64,000 bases of DNA from an uncultured Alphaproteobacteria bacterium (GCA_934273635.1 CAKQSV010000005.1:1-64000), one strand, 5' to 3'. Numbered from the stretch's first letter, positions 1 through 9,085 are shown. Made by a program: numbers and translations. The notes: a model not told the origin generated them from the sequence alone.

Positions 1-170
1 CGTTAGGTTTTCAGGATTTCTTAAGAGGACAGGAGCTGACAGCGAACTGTGCTCTTGTTGAAATCCTGATGAGTTTAAAGTTATGTCCGAGTTTTTAATT
101 AGGTGCACTAAATACTAGTCTTTCCCTTACTATAAACTCACCCCAACCCTCTCTAAATATTTAGAGAGGG
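1..170. repeat. Dispersed repeat element, copy A
   Basis: Non-coding element cut by the left window edge. It has a long imperfect hairpin (arms TCAGGATTTC at 11-20 and its complement at 60-69; inner arms at 23-32 and 47-56). A segment of about 75 bp with inverted ends follows (GAGTTTAAAG at 71-80 and TATAAACTCACC at 131-142), then a perfect 24-bp palindrome at 147-170 whose arms read CCCTCTCTAAA. The same unit recurs at 337-506, at 28201-28423 and, reversed, at 50162-50336. Confidence 0.8.
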
Positions 171-336
171 AATATAAAAAATTCTTCCTTAAATTTTTAG
201 GGACGGGCGAAGACCAAACTGTCGGGGGCTGTTTGGTCAAGCAGACGCAATGAGACTTGTTGAGCTAGCTAGGATAACCGAAGCGCAGCGAAACTTAGTC
301 GGAATTGAAGAAAACCTCAGCAAACAGCAATGTTTG
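171..336. other. Spacer between repeat copies with two hairpins
   Basis: No gene seen. The spacer holds an inverted repeat GACCAAAC (212-219 with 231-238) and the start of a nested hairpin (AAAACCT 311-317 with AGGTTTT 341-347; GCAAACA 320-326 with TGTTTGC 331-337) that runs into repeat copy B. Its function is unknown. Confidence 0.5.
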
Positions 337-506
337 CGTTAGGTTTTCAGGATTTCTTAAGAGGACAGGAGCTGACAGCGAACTGTGCTCTTGTTGAAAT
401 CCTGATGAGTTTATAGTTATGTCCGAGTTTTTAATTAAGTGCACTAACTACTAGTTCTTCCCTTACTTTAAACTCACCCTATCCCTCTCTAATAATTTAG
501 AGAGGG
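337..506. repeat. Dispersed repeat element, copy B
   Basis: This unit is nearly identical to the one at 1-170, offset by 336 bp. It shows the same outer hairpin (347-356 with 396-405), the segment with inverted ends (407-416 and 466-478) and the AT-centred palindrome at 483-506. The sequence after the palindrome differs from that after copy A, so this is two insertions of one element and not a simple tandem array. Confidence 0.8.
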
Positions 507-529
507 TATAATCGGCTACTTTTCCACTT

Positions 530-615
530 GGATTGCCACAGCCGCAAGCGCAGCGCAATGACGATTCAGGTGGAGAAACGCGCCCTGTCGCAATGACGAT
601 TCAGAACGCTCGCAA
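530..615. repeat. REP-like intergenic repeat remnants
   Basis: Fragments of the short repeat family built on CGTCATTGCGAG and CGAAGCAATCCAG (here CGCAATGACGATTCAG in partial copies). The family is found in most long intergenic gaps of this window. No coding potential seen. Confidence 0.55.
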
Positions 616-634
616 TAACAGTTCGGAGACACAA

Positions 635-660
635 AAAGCGGGCAGAAAACTGCCCGCTTT
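635..660 (-). terminator. Intrinsic terminator of the flagellin gene
   Basis: Hairpin AAAGCGGGCAG / CTGCCCGCTTT with a short AAAA loop. On the minus strand it is followed by a T-run, 32 bp past the flagellin stop codon. Confidence 0.85.
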
Positions 661-691
661 CGTGTGAGTTTCCACTTTTTCAAGCGTTGGA

Positions 692-1744
692 TTAGAACAA
701 GCTCAATACAGATTGAGAAGCCTGAGAAGCCAAGCTCAAAGAGTTAATAGCCAACTGCTGTCTGGTTTGCAGAGCAAGCATATTAGCAGACTCTTCGTTC
801 ATATCAGCCAAGGTCAACTTGTCAGCACCTTCTTCAAGAACGTTTACGAGGTTTTCGGTAAAGTCTTGACGAGTTTCTACGATTGAGTAGTTGTTACCCA
901 AAGCAGAAGACATGGTGCGCAACTTAGAAGTTGCATTGGTGATCGAGTCAATAGCTGTATTGATAGCAGTAGTAGATACTGAAGCACCTTTAGCATCAAC
1001 AGCTTCTGTGTCGTAATAAGTTTTGTTACCTGCACCATCATCAACAGCTGTCAATTTGGTTGCTTTTGACAAATCGACAGTACCGGTAGTTTCAACTTCA
1101 GCACCATTGTATTTATAGTAATCATCACCAACTTTAAGAATAGTGTCCGTATTGGCTGTGATTTTAGATGCCGGTTTACCATCGGTTACAACAACATTAG
1201 TTGTTGTATCAACTTTTGTACCCATCCAGTTTGTCTGCTCGCTCAAGCCCAAACCGGTGGTTGTAGCATCCTGACCGGCAATGGTCATTTTAGATGTACG
1301 GTCTTCGTTGAAAGTAACATCCAAGCTGTCGCCATTAATCAGGTTTACACCTTTATAGCCGGAATCTTTTGCCAAAGCGTCAATCTGATCCAAAATATCG
1401 TTGAACTGATCCATATAGCTCTTTTTAGTCGCTGCATCTTTTGAATCCAAAGCAGAGCTGGCAACAGCCTTAGCTTGTTCAACAAAAGAAGTGATTGCCT
1501 CAATACCCTCATCAGCGGCTTTAATTGTGGAAATAGCCTGACCCATGCTATCCAACAAAGAATTCAAGTCGCTCGCGCGGTTGTTCAAAGACTGTGCGGT
1601 ATAGTATGAGCTAGGGTTGTCGATAGCAGAGTTTACCTTATTTCCGGTAGACAGACGCTCTTGGGTCTGATCCATCAAAGAAGATGTATTCTGCAAAGAC
1701 AGCAAGTTAGAACGCATACTTGCGGTTAATGAAATCTGTGACAT
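692..1744 (-). CDS. fliC: Flagellin
   Basis: Structural subunit of the flagellar filament, exported by the flagellar type III apparatus. The 350-residue protein has the conserved flagellin ends. The N-terminal D0/D1 helix (about residues 1-140) contains QERLSTGNKVNSAIDNP, and the C-terminal helix ends in LALQTRQQLAINSLSLASQ and SVLSLF. The middle (about 150-260) is a Thr/Lys/Asp-rich variable, surface-exposed part. The start is supported by AGGAG seven bases upstream (1752-1756). It is a single gene with its own terminator. No flagellin export or glycosylation gene lies beside it; other flagellar genes are at 32971-36934. Length is in the usual alphaproteobacterial range. The family assignment is secure; which of several paralogues it is cannot be told. 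Confidence 0.95.
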   Translation of the reverse strand: MSQISLTASMRSNLLSLQNTSSLMDQTQERLSTGNKVNSAIDNPSSYYTAQSLNNRASDLNSLLDSMGQAISTIKAADEGIEAITSFVEQAKAVASSALDSKDAATKKSYMDQFNDILDQIDALAKDSGYKGVNLINGDSLDVTFNEDRTSKMTIAGQDATTTGLGLSEQTNWMGTKVDTTTNVVVTDGKPASKITANTDTILKVGDDYYKYNGAEVETTGTVDLSKATKLTAVDDGAGNKTYYDTEAVDAKGASVSTTAINTAIDSITNATSKLRTMSSALGNNYSIVETRQDFTENLVNVLEEGADKLTLADMNEESANMLALQTRQQLAINSLSLASQASQSVLSLF

Positions 1745-1889
1745 ATTGTTTCTCCTAAAAAAACAAGTGATTACATGTAAACACTTTACTAGTGTGTACT
1801 AACATTAAACAGTATAAATATAACATCTTAATTAATTCTTAACAAGTCCTTATATCCGCATGCTGTTTAAAATTTATTTTCACGACCAA

Positions 1890-2290
1890 AGGCTGAGGGA
1901 CTATTCCCCGCATACGTCACTGCGAAACCGCGTTTAGCGGCTGTGGTAATCCATTCCCTCCCCACTCGTCACTGCGAGTTTGGTTACAAACTAAGCAGTC
2001 CAGTCCCCTCTTCCCATCGTCACTGCGAGTTTGGCAACAAACGAAGCAGTCCAGTTTCCTCCCCACTCGTCACTGCGAGTTTGGTTACAAACTAAGCAGT
2101 CCAGTCCCCTCTTCCCATCGTCACTGCGAGTTTGGCAACAAACGAAGCAGTCCAGTTTTATGATTTTGCTATATTTTTTGACTAGATTGCTTCGTCCGTG
2201 TTCCACGGTCTCGCAATGACGTTTGAAAAGAAACGCGCCCTGTCGCAATGACATACGGAAAAGGTCGCAATGACGATTCAGAGAGGGAAG
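1890..2290. repeat. REP-like repeat array with a 101-bp tandem duplication
   Basis: At least six copies of the short repeat CGTCACTGCGAGTTTGG... ...AAGCAGTCCAG lie here. Two neighbouring units (one with GTTACAAACTAAG, one with GCAACAAACGAAG) form a block of about 101 bp present twice in tandem (from about 1960 and about 2061). Inverted relatives (ATTGCTTCG... ...CTCGCAATGACG) follow at 2185-2280. Short open frames here are produced by the repeats and are not genes. Confidence 0.75.
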
Positions 2291-2301
2291 ACATCCCCCT
2301 C

Positions 2302-3639
2302 CTAGCGTTGGGTGTAGGAGATGACCGGGAACACTCGATACGCATTTTGCGGGTCTGCTGCCACACTGGTTCCACTATAATAACTATACAAAGTATTCCA
2401 TGCGCCAGAAGATTTGTTACTGGTCATAGCATAACCGCCGATGAACGGATTGGTTTGCCCCGTAGCATTATATAAAATATAACGATTACTAAACGTATTT
2501 GTCAGTTCGCCAAAACTTGGAAGATACCATTCACCGGCAGCGCAAAAACCACCATTGCACAATAGGCTAGTATATTGATAGCAAGCATTAGCCGCCTGAA
2601 ATTCAACCTCACTGTGCGCTGCTTTATAATTCAACAACTTCTGAGTTTGAGCCTTGCCGCTATAAATACTATCGTAATAATATCCTGCACCATGAATATT
2701 AGAAAATTGAAGTGCATCAAACGGGGTCACGCCGTTATTCTTCTCCGTAGCGATAATAAACGTCTCGCCACTCCCATCGGGCTGATAACCAATAATCCCC
2801 AGATAAGCGTTATTAAGATAAGCCGCGTCGCCCACCTGACAGCTCAGCTTGTTTGCCACACCGCACGACCACTCGTTATAGCCTTTAGACGAACTACTGA
2901 CGGTGCAGTTTTGCAACTGACATTTGGCCTGACAAACACTACCCTTAAGGGTGTAGCCGCTGTTGCACTCGGTATATTGATAATAGTTATTGCCGCCAAC
3001 CTTACAACTGGCTGTCTTGCCACGTTGCTGAACCTCGTTGGGATTGCACGTGTAGGGATAATTTTCAATACTGCAATCATTTAACGTACACTCATGACCG
3101 GCCTCACCGCTGGCAACCCAACCGTCATTACACGACATATAACCAAACCAAACGCCTTTTTCATCCGTGCAGCTTTCCACCTGTCCGGCCAAATCTCCGG
3201 GGTGCTCGGAATAAGGATATAATTCGCTCGGACACCCCACATCACAAGTCGGTTTGTTATTTTGAATTTGATACAAGCTACCGTCTTTGCACTCCTTAAT
3301 GCGATAATAGGTGACCTTGTCCGCACCGATGCCACTGTCACACGTCTCCAAAGTTTTAATATGCTCCCGAACCTTGCGTCCGTCAGAGGCGAGCGCGTCT
3401 AAATCGTCCTCTGCAAGACTGTATCCACGGCAGGATTCCGTCATACATAAACACTTGAGCTTGTTACCCACCGTATTGCCGGAAACAGGACATAACAAGG
3501 GCAAACCCACCGTGCAAGCCGACAAATCGGTATTGTAGCCCAAACTCTCACAAGTGGCGGTATAGCTGTCATCCGCCCACGCGGGCACAGAGAAAACCAA
3601 CAACGATAAACTAACGGTTGCCAACAACATCTTCTTCAT
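2302..3639 (-). CDS. Secreted Cys-rich protein with DUF1566/Lcl-like C-terminal domain
   Basis: A 445-residue exported protein of unknown function. Residues 1-22 are a clear signal peptide ending VPAWA. Residues 25-260 are Cys-rich modules with a repeating pattern (YPY, then P, G, SC, a Tyr pair, C and GY), for example around ELYPYSEHPGDLAG and ENYPYTCNPNEVQQRG. The last 170 residues resemble the DUF1566/Lcl C-terminal family: LGIIGYQPDGSGETFIIA near the start and AAGEWYLPSFGEL near the middle. It follows the larger relative at 3652-6249 with a 12-bp gap, and its AGGAG overlaps that gene's stop codon (TAAGGAG), so the two are co-translated. A surface or adhesin role is inferred from export and the C-type-lectin-like tail. 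Confidence 0.8.
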   Translation of the reverse strand: MKKMLLATVSLSLLVFSVPAWADDSYTATCESLGYNTDLSACTVGLPLLCPVSGNTVGNKLKCLCMTESCRGYSLAEDDLDALASDGRKVREHIKTLETCDSGIGADKVTYYRIKECKDGSLYQIQNNKPTCDVGCPSELYPYSEHPGDLAGQVESCTDEKGVWFGYMSCNDGWVASGEAGHECTLNDCSIENYPYTCNPNEVQQRGKTASCKVGGNNYYQYTECNSGYTLKGSVCQAKCQLQNCTVSSSSKGYNEWSCGVANKLSCQVGDAAYLNNAYLGIIGYQPDGSGETFIIATEKNNGVTPFDALQFSNIHGAGYYYDSIYSGKAQTQKLLNYKAAHSEVEFQAANACYQYTSLLCNGGFCAAGEWYLPSFGELTNTFSNRYILYNATGQTNPFIGGYAMTSNKSSGAWNTLYSYYSGTSVAADPQNAYRVFPVISYTQR

Positions 3640-3651
3640 CTGCTTTTCTCC

Positions 3652-6249
3652 TTAAAACGTTACCTGCATCATCGGATAAACATTTGCAGTATTACTTTTC
3701 AATCTCCAAACAGCGCCCTGACAACGTCCTACATATCTGGCGTATTTTCCTGTGCTGTCCGTCTCGTTATACCACAAATAATAAGGATCTGAAACGCCAA
3801 CAGCACTAACCGTACCGTGCCATGCAAAATCACAGGCATTGTCGTTATCACTATCGTTAGGCATATGCCACTTGCCTCTACCAAAGGTGGCATCATTTTC
3901 CAAGCCGGTCGGGGCAAAGCTGTTGGAATAAGCGATTGCCTCGTCAAAAGTTTTGTTGGCGTATTGCACCGAAGACAAGTGCAACGTATTGCCGTCTCTG
4001 GTCATCACCAACCCGACAATAATATCTCCTTTTTTCAAAATATCATTGTTAGCGCAAGAGGCATAATTCGGCGCATAGCAAAATTTGGCGCAAGAGCCGT
4101 AGTAGGGGGCGCCACCCTTAAAAAATCCTTTGGGACATTGCTCAAAGCCATAGTTGACCTGTGTGTTATGGCGGTTGGCCTTGAGCTTAAAGCGGTTGTG
4201 CGCATGCCACAAGCCGTTGACTTTTTCCAAATTAGCAACATGATAACACTCATTGCAGGCGCTTTCCGTGCCATTATCGCAGCCCTCAATCAACAAGGCC
4301 GCTACGCTTTCATCACCTTTGCGATTACCTTGTCGGTCGATATAGTGCTCATAACGATTGACGCAAAAGGCCTCGCTTGAGGTACGCGGATTATAGTTGG
4401 AACTAACTGTATACGGCGCAATGTTGTTTTGTGTCAGAAAATTATTGACATGACCGCTACCAAGATACGGATAAGCTTTGCAATAACTTGCCGCCTCATT
4501 TACCTCGCATTTATACTTATTGTCTCCCGTACCCATTTTATAACCGATGTAACAATCCTTATAGCCGTAATAGCTCCCCTCTTCATCGGTGCATGATGTC
4601 GAGTGTCCGTACGCTCCTTTATTAAAACCTATCGGCGTAGAGGTATTCTGCTCATAATAAGTGGAAACATCAAACGGCAAACCGGTTTTTTTGGTGCTGT
4701 TGCGCTCGCAAACGCACTTGTGATAATCCGCTGAAGACGAATTATTGCTCTTGCGTTTCCACATCCCTTGGCCATATTCGGTATTGTCCTCGGTGTAGCA
4801 ATCCGTAAAACCGTAGTGCTTACTATACCCCAATGGTTTTGCGGTATCGGCCTGACTGCACTCCTCGCGCTGACCGGCCTCGGTTCCGGGGTTGGTAGCA
4901 TAAGGATAACGAATATTTGAACACACATTAGCCACACACTTGCCGTTTTCAAAGCGGTAACCCTCTTTGCAACAGGTGTTGAGCATACCTTTGTCATTAA
5001 GCGCCGTCTGCGCAGTTGTCAAATTTAAGACCGTGCGACTATATGTTCCCTCACTCCAACCGTTGTTACAATCCGTATTATTATACCGACAACGGAGTTT
5101 GTCCGCACTGGCAGATGGACACATGGTCACATTAGCGATAGTCAGATTGCAGGCATCGCCGCTCACATCGTAACCGGTGCAATATTTGCTCTCCACACAC
5201 CAAACCTTGCTTTTATCCGCCGGACAATACAGAATTGCCGAGGCGTTGTAGCAGTCTTCCACACTTTTGGTAAAGCCCTGCGTCTCGCAGTTGGTGTAAA
5301 AGTTTTTATATTTTCCGGTGGCTTCTTCAGAACCATTAAAATTACACAGTCCGCCCTCGGTGGTCTTTATGATCGCGCCGTCCGGCTCATACAAACAATG
5401 CCAAATTTTTTGATACAACGTATCATCCACATTAGTCTCGGAAGTCTTGGTGCACAGGCTTTCGCAGTTGCTCTCGGTGGTGTAGTTCAGACCGTTGCGC
5501 TTGCACACATTATCCACATTTATCAACTTGCCGTCCGAGCAAACAGTATCGTAATGCGAGGCGCAGGTGCAACTTTCATACCTGTTCACCACGCCTTTGC
5601 TGCTTTGCACACGACAGCTCTTGCCCAACCCGACTTCGTGATTGTTGGCGTCGCACTCTTGATAAGAGTTCGGACAACACCCGCTGTAATAACTGATGTT
5701 CTCGCCTTTGGCATTGGGCGCGACACAAACATCGCTAACGTCAAATTCCCCGCCCAAACCGCAGGTGGTGTTGTCTGAATTGCTGTAAGGATAACGCGCC
5801 CTATCGCACGAGCAACGATATTTTTTGCTCCCGTCATAATAGCAGAAATCATTTAGAGAATTTGAATTATTAGTGCAAGCGTCCGGCGACAATGCAGTGT
5901 AAAGATTGCTGTTGCAACATCCGGTAGTATAGCCATCAGCTCCGGCAACACTCGCCATTGAGCTTTCGGCACTGCATAACTTGCTCGGTTTCATGGCTCC
6001 GGTGCATTTGGAAACCGGAATCACATATCCCATTGAGGCACACTGCGTCTTAACGTCAATCTCTCCCTTGCCGAAGTCCAACTTAGTGTCATCGGTCAAA
6101 AAACTCACACTCGCATATTTGGTATATGAAGTTGTTTTTTGATAATGTTTAGGAGAAAAAAAGCCGTCCACCACCAATCCGGCAGACGCAGCACCGCACG
6201 CGAAAAAAGATACGGTTATCCACACGCACCAAGAGCGCAAGTGTTTCAT
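3652..6249 (-). CDS. Large secreted Cys-rich modular protein
   Basis: An 865-residue exported protein of unknown function, first gene of a two-gene operon with 2302-3639. The signal peptide is followed by AASA/GL near residue 24. The body carries dozens of Cys in loosely repeated modules of 40-90 residues (RYPYATNPGTEAGQREEC, SCTDEEGSYYGYKDCYIGY), like the smaller relative. The C-terminal part (about 740-865) has the same domain as the neighbours: IIVGLVMTRDGNTLHLS and later GKWHMPNDSDNDNACDF. The many Cys imply disulfides formed in the periplasm or outside the cell. Adhesion or carbohydrate binding is plausible but not shown. No catalytic motif is recognised. Confidence 0.75.
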   Translation of the reverse strand: MKHLRSWCVWITVSFFACGAASAGLVVDGFFSPKHYQKTTSYTKYASVSFLTDDTKLDFGKGEIDVKTQCASMGYVIPVSKCTGAMKPSKLCSAESSMASVAGADGYTTGCCNSNLYTALSPDACTNNSNSLNDFCYYDGSKKYRCSCDRARYPYSNSDNTTCGLGGEFDVSDVCVAPNAKGENISYYSGCCPNSYQECDANNHEVGLGKSCRVQSSKGVVNRYESCTCASHYDTVCSDGKLINVDNVCKRNGLNYTTESNCESLCTKTSETNVDDTLYQKIWHCLYEPDGAIIKTTEGGLCNFNGSEEATGKYKNFYTNCETQGFTKSVEDCYNASAILYCPADKSKVWCVESKYCTGYDVSGDACNLTIANVTMCPSASADKLRCRYNNTDCNNGWSEGTYSRTVLNLTTAQTALNDKGMLNTCCKEGYRFENGKCVANVCSNIRYPYATNPGTEAGQREECSQADTAKPLGYSKHYGFTDCYTEDNTEYGQGMWKRKSNNSSSADYHKCVCERNSTKKTGLPFDVSTYYEQNTSTPIGFNKGAYGHSTSCTDEEGSYYGYKDCYIGYKMGTGDNKYKCEVNEAASYCKAYPYLGSGHVNNFLTQNNIAPYTVSSNYNPRTSSEAFCVNRYEHYIDRQGNRKGDESVAALLIEGCDNGTESACNECYHVANLEKVNGLWHAHNRFKLKANRHNTQVNYGFEQCPKGFFKGGAPYYGSCAKFCYAPNYASCANNDILKKGDIIVGLVMTRDGNTLHLSSVQYANKTFDEAIAYSNSFAPTGLENDATFGRGKWHMPNDSDNDNACDFAWHGTVSAVGVSDPYYLWYNETDSTGKYARYVGRCQGAVWRLKSNTANVYPMMQVTF

Positions 6250-6415
6250 AACACACCTCGTAAAAATAATTAAATCAAACCCACTTTCAGTGTATCATAA
6301 AAAAAATAAAATAGCAAACGCAAATATTGCGCCTCAACTTTGGTTGTGTTTTTTCGTTCTCGGATTTGAAAAAAATATCTCCGCTGACTATATCTCTGCT
6401 AAACGGAGAAAAATA

Positions 6416-6748
6416 ATGGAATTATATTTATTTGCGGCTTTATTAATGGTATATGTTCTAACCAGTTTTATTGTGCAAAAAGTGCTTGTGCAAAAAATTT
6501 GGACACTGGCGTTTATCATCTCATTTGCCGTCACCGCATTGTCAATCGCCTCAATTCGCGTGAGCGGACAAGATGTAATGATGTCGGCAAGCGAGCTCAA
6601 CTGGTATTACCTGCTCTATTTATTCGGCTCGTTGTCGGTCGTTTTGGGACTGATAAACCTATGGATGTATCGCCGCGCCGTCTGGCGGATTTTCTCGGGC
6701 TCAACCACAAAAAATAATGACGATGACGACGATGATGACGATGACTAA
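6416..6748 (+). CDS. Small inner-membrane protein with poly-Asp tail
   Basis: A 110-residue protein that I do not recognise. Three hydrophobic segments (about residues 3-20, 24-45 and 59-84) are followed by a short basic stretch (YRRAVWR) and an uninterrupted run of ten Asp at the C-terminus. The start at 6416 is preferred over the upstream in-frame codon at 6290 because CGGAG precedes it and the extra 42 residues are not conserved-looking. The last four bases overlap the convergent gene ending at 6745. The acidic tail is encoded by alternating GAT/GAC codons and could bind cations or a basic partner; that is inference. Confidence 0.6.
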   Translation: MELYLFAALLMVYVLTSFIVQKVLVQKIWTLAFIISFAVTALSIASIRVSGQDVMMSASELNWYYLLYLFGSLSVVLGLINLWMYRRAVWRIFSGSTTKNNDDDDDDDDD

Positions 6749-7416
6749 TTCTGCTTTAATGTAAACACCACGTTGCGCCCGCGAATACTGATTTTATAAG
6801 TATCCGGCTTGAACGTAAAACAAATCTTACGCGCGTTTAACACTCTTTTGGCAAGCCCCAAATCCGCACTGCTGATAACCCGATTTTTCTTGTCGACGGT
6901 GGTGTCGGGCAACCATTTAATCGCCCGCGACAACTTGTCTTCATCAAGCCACGTTGGCACGCCGATAATATCTTGTTGTAGCTTGTGGGGCTTTTTAGTA
7001 CGGCGTTCCTGCAAAATCTGCGGCAGTTTTTTACCCAACAAAAAATACAAATTCTCCTCCGCCTCGGCCTGACAATCGCTCGCATGCAGATAATTATTGC
7101 CCAACAACTGCCGCAACTCATACTTAACCGAACTCATATTGCAGTTTTTGCCATCTTTGCTAAAATTAGGCTGATTATCTTTCACCACCAAAACCAAAAA
7201 GCTGTCTTCACCGCACAACTTGAGTTTCTTTTTGGCAGAGGGCAGTTTTTTGCCGTAAAAGCGCGACAAATTCTCGGCAAAATACTTTTTTGACCACTCA
7301 ATATCATAAGCCTTCACAATCTCAAAACGACTGGCAATCACTTTCTTCAGCTCGTCTTCCTTAGAACGCGCCGTGCTCCATAATAAAAAAATGTTGTATT
7401 CCGCTTCTGTACTCAT
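6745..7416 (-). CDS. Conserved-looking protein of unknown function
   Basis: A 223-residue soluble protein without signal peptide or membrane segment. I do not recognise the family with confidence. Motif-like stretches are NIFLLWSTARSKEDEL near the N-terminus, YDIEWSKKYFAENLSRFYG at about 38-56, SFLVLVVKDNQP at about 72-83 and NNYLHASD at about 107-114, followed by a basic C-terminal half. The order of conserved-looking aromatic and acidic motifs suggests an enzyme, possibly of the kind found near surface polysaccharide genes, but no catalytic residue can be assigned. It is transcribed divergently from the FAD dehydrogenase gene and overlaps the poly-Asp gene by 4 bp at its 3' end. Confidence 0.55.
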   Translation of the reverse strand: MSTEAEYNIFLLWSTARSKEDELKKVIASRFEIVKAYDIEWSKKYFAENLSRFYGKKLPSAKKKLKLCGEDSFLVLVVKDNQPNFSKDGKNCNMSSVKYELRQLLGNNYLHASDCQAEAEENLYFLLGKKLPQILQERRTKKPHKLQQDIIGVPTWLDEDKLSRAIKWLPDTTVDKKNRVISSADLGLAKRVLNARKICFTFKPDTYKISIRGRNVVFTLKQN

Positions 7417-7475
7417 CTCTTTTACCTTGTTATTTTCTATTCTACGAATATAATAGAAAAATAAACGTTTGACAA

Positions 7476-9071
7476 GTGACTATCATGATTAGAATTAACA
7501 ACATTAAAGCCAATTTAGACACCTCACTCGCTGATTTGAAAGAAATCGTGTCTATCAAAACCGGTTTAGCCCCGGAATATATCAAAAATCTACGCATTGC
7601 CAAAAAATCGGTCGACGCGCGCAACAAAACCGCCGTATGCTTTGTCTATTCGCTCGACATTGAGGTTGATGGCGACGAGGACTATATTTTCTCGATTCTG
7701 GCATGGAAAGATATTGAGCTTTTGCGCCCCGAGCCGCCATTAGCGCTTATCCCAAGGCAACGACCTACCCTGCGCCCGATTGTGGTCGGTACCGGACCTG
7801 CCGGAATGTTTGCCGGTTTGGCTTTGGCGCAAATGGGACTTAATCCGATTCTGCTGGAGCGCGGCAAGGATGTTGACACCCGCCGGCAAGATGTTAAAAA
7901 CTTTTGGCAAAGCGGCGCGCTGAACCCTCAATCAAACGTTCAGTTCGGCGAAGGCGGCGCCGGCACTTTTTCCGACGGCAAACTGATGACCGGCATTAAA
8001 AAATCGCCGCTGATGAATATGGTTATGCGCGAACTGGTCGCCGCCGGTGCGCCTGAAGAAATTTTATACCTCGCCAAACCTCACATCGGCACCGACAAAC
8101 TGGTCAATGTGGTACGCAACATCCGCAACAAAATCACCGATTTGGGCGGCGAATATCGTTTCAATCACCAATTAACGGGATTAGTTGTCAAAGACGGCAA
8201 AGTCTGCGCCGTCAAGGTTGCCGCGCCCGACAATCAAGAGCTTGAGATTGCCGCCGATATGGTGGTTTTGGCACTCGGGCACAGCGCTCGCGACACTTTC
8301 CAAATGCTCTACGACGCAGGTCTGCAAATTGAGCAAAAACCGTTCTCGGTCGGCGCGCGGATTGAGCACCTGCAATCAAGTATCAATCAGGCGCAATATG
8401 GTCGCTATGCCACACACCCCGCTCTAGGCGCCGCCGACTATAAACTCGCCGTGCATTACCCCGACGGTCGCTCGGCTTATACCTTTTGCATGTGCCCCGG
8501 AGGAACAGTGGTTGCCGCCGCATCCGAGGTTGGACACTTGGTCACCAACGGCATGAGCGAATTTGCGCGTGACAAAACCAACGCCAACGCCGCGCTTTTG
8601 GTGGGTGTCACGCCACAAGATTTTGGTGGTTCTCACCCTCTGCAAGGTATGTATTTTCAGCAAAAACTTGAGGCCAAAGCCTTTGAACTGGGCGGCGGAA
8701 ACTATCACGCTCCGGCGCAACTGGTCGGAGACTTTTTGCGCTCCCGTCCCTCGACCAAGCTCGGCGCGGTTATCCCTTCTTACCGCCCCGGCGTCACCCT
8801 GACCGACCTTAACCTGCTGTTCCCAACTTATGTGTCAAACACGCTGGCCAAAGCGATTGTTGATATGAACCAAAAACTCAAAGGCTTTGCCGCCGATGAC
8901 GCCGTGCTGACCGCGATTGAAACCCGCAGTTCCTCCCCTATCCGTATGTTTAGGGACGAAAATTGCGAGTCTAATATTAAGGGAATTTTCCCTTGTGGCG
9001 AAGGCGCGGGATATGCCGGAGGGATTGTCTCCTCCGCCGTCGACGGCTTAAAAGTCTGCCTCAAAGGCTAA
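7476..9071 (+). CDS. FAD-dependent dehydrogenase (COG2509-type)
   Basis: A 531-residue putative NAD(P)/FAD oxidoreductase of the uncharacterised COG2509 family; substrate unknown. An N-terminal domain of about 95 residues precedes the Rossmann dinucleotide motif VVGTGPAG (103-110). FGEGGAGTFSDGKL (about 158-171) and a C-terminal FPCGEGAGYAGGIVSSAVDG flavin-binding segment are characteristic of the family. Length is normal. The start is uncertain: GTG at 7476 and ATG at 7485 are both in frame and neither has a good ribosome-binding site. The gene is monocistronic, divergent from 6745-7416, and ends at the bidirectional terminator at 9086-9132. Confidence 0.85.
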   Translation: MTIMIRINNIKANLDTSLADLKEIVSIKTGLAPEYIKNLRIAKKSVDARNKTAVCFVYSLDIEVDGDEDYIFSILAWKDIELLRPEPPLALIPRQRPTLRPIVVGTGPAGMFAGLALAQMGLNPILLERGKDVDTRRQDVKNFWQSGALNPQSNVQFGEGGAGTFSDGKLMTGIKKSPLMNMVMRELVAAGAPEEILYLAKPHIGTDKLVNVVRNIRNKITDLGGEYRFNHQLTGLVVKDGKVCAVKVAAPDNQELEIAADMVVLALGHSARDTFQMLYDAGLQIEQKPFSVGARIEHLQSSINQAQYGRYATHPALGAADYKLAVHYPDGRSAYTFCMCPGGTVVAAASEVGHLVTNGMSEFARDKTNANAALLVGVTPQDFGGSHPLQGMYFQQKLEAKAFELGGGNYHAPAQLVGDFLRSRPSTKLGAVIPSYRPGVTLTDLNLLFPTYVSNTLAKAIVDMNQKLKGFAADDAVLTAIETRSSSPIRMFRDENCESNIKGIFPCGEGAGYAGGIVSSAVDGLKVCLKG

Positions 9072-9085
9072 AAACACGCACAAAA

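Noticed and set aside
1960..2161. Possible CRISPR array
   Set aside because: Repeats are long and contiguous without unique spacers of constant length, and no cas gene is present. It is a tandem duplication of REP-like units.
1991..2475. Short open frames on both strands in the repeat array
   Set aside because: They follow the repeat units, repeat their own peptides, and lack start signals.
2575..5852. Antisense frames opposite the Cys-rich genes
   Set aside because: The coding strand has signal peptides, operon-type spacing and regular Cys modules. The antisense peptides have none.
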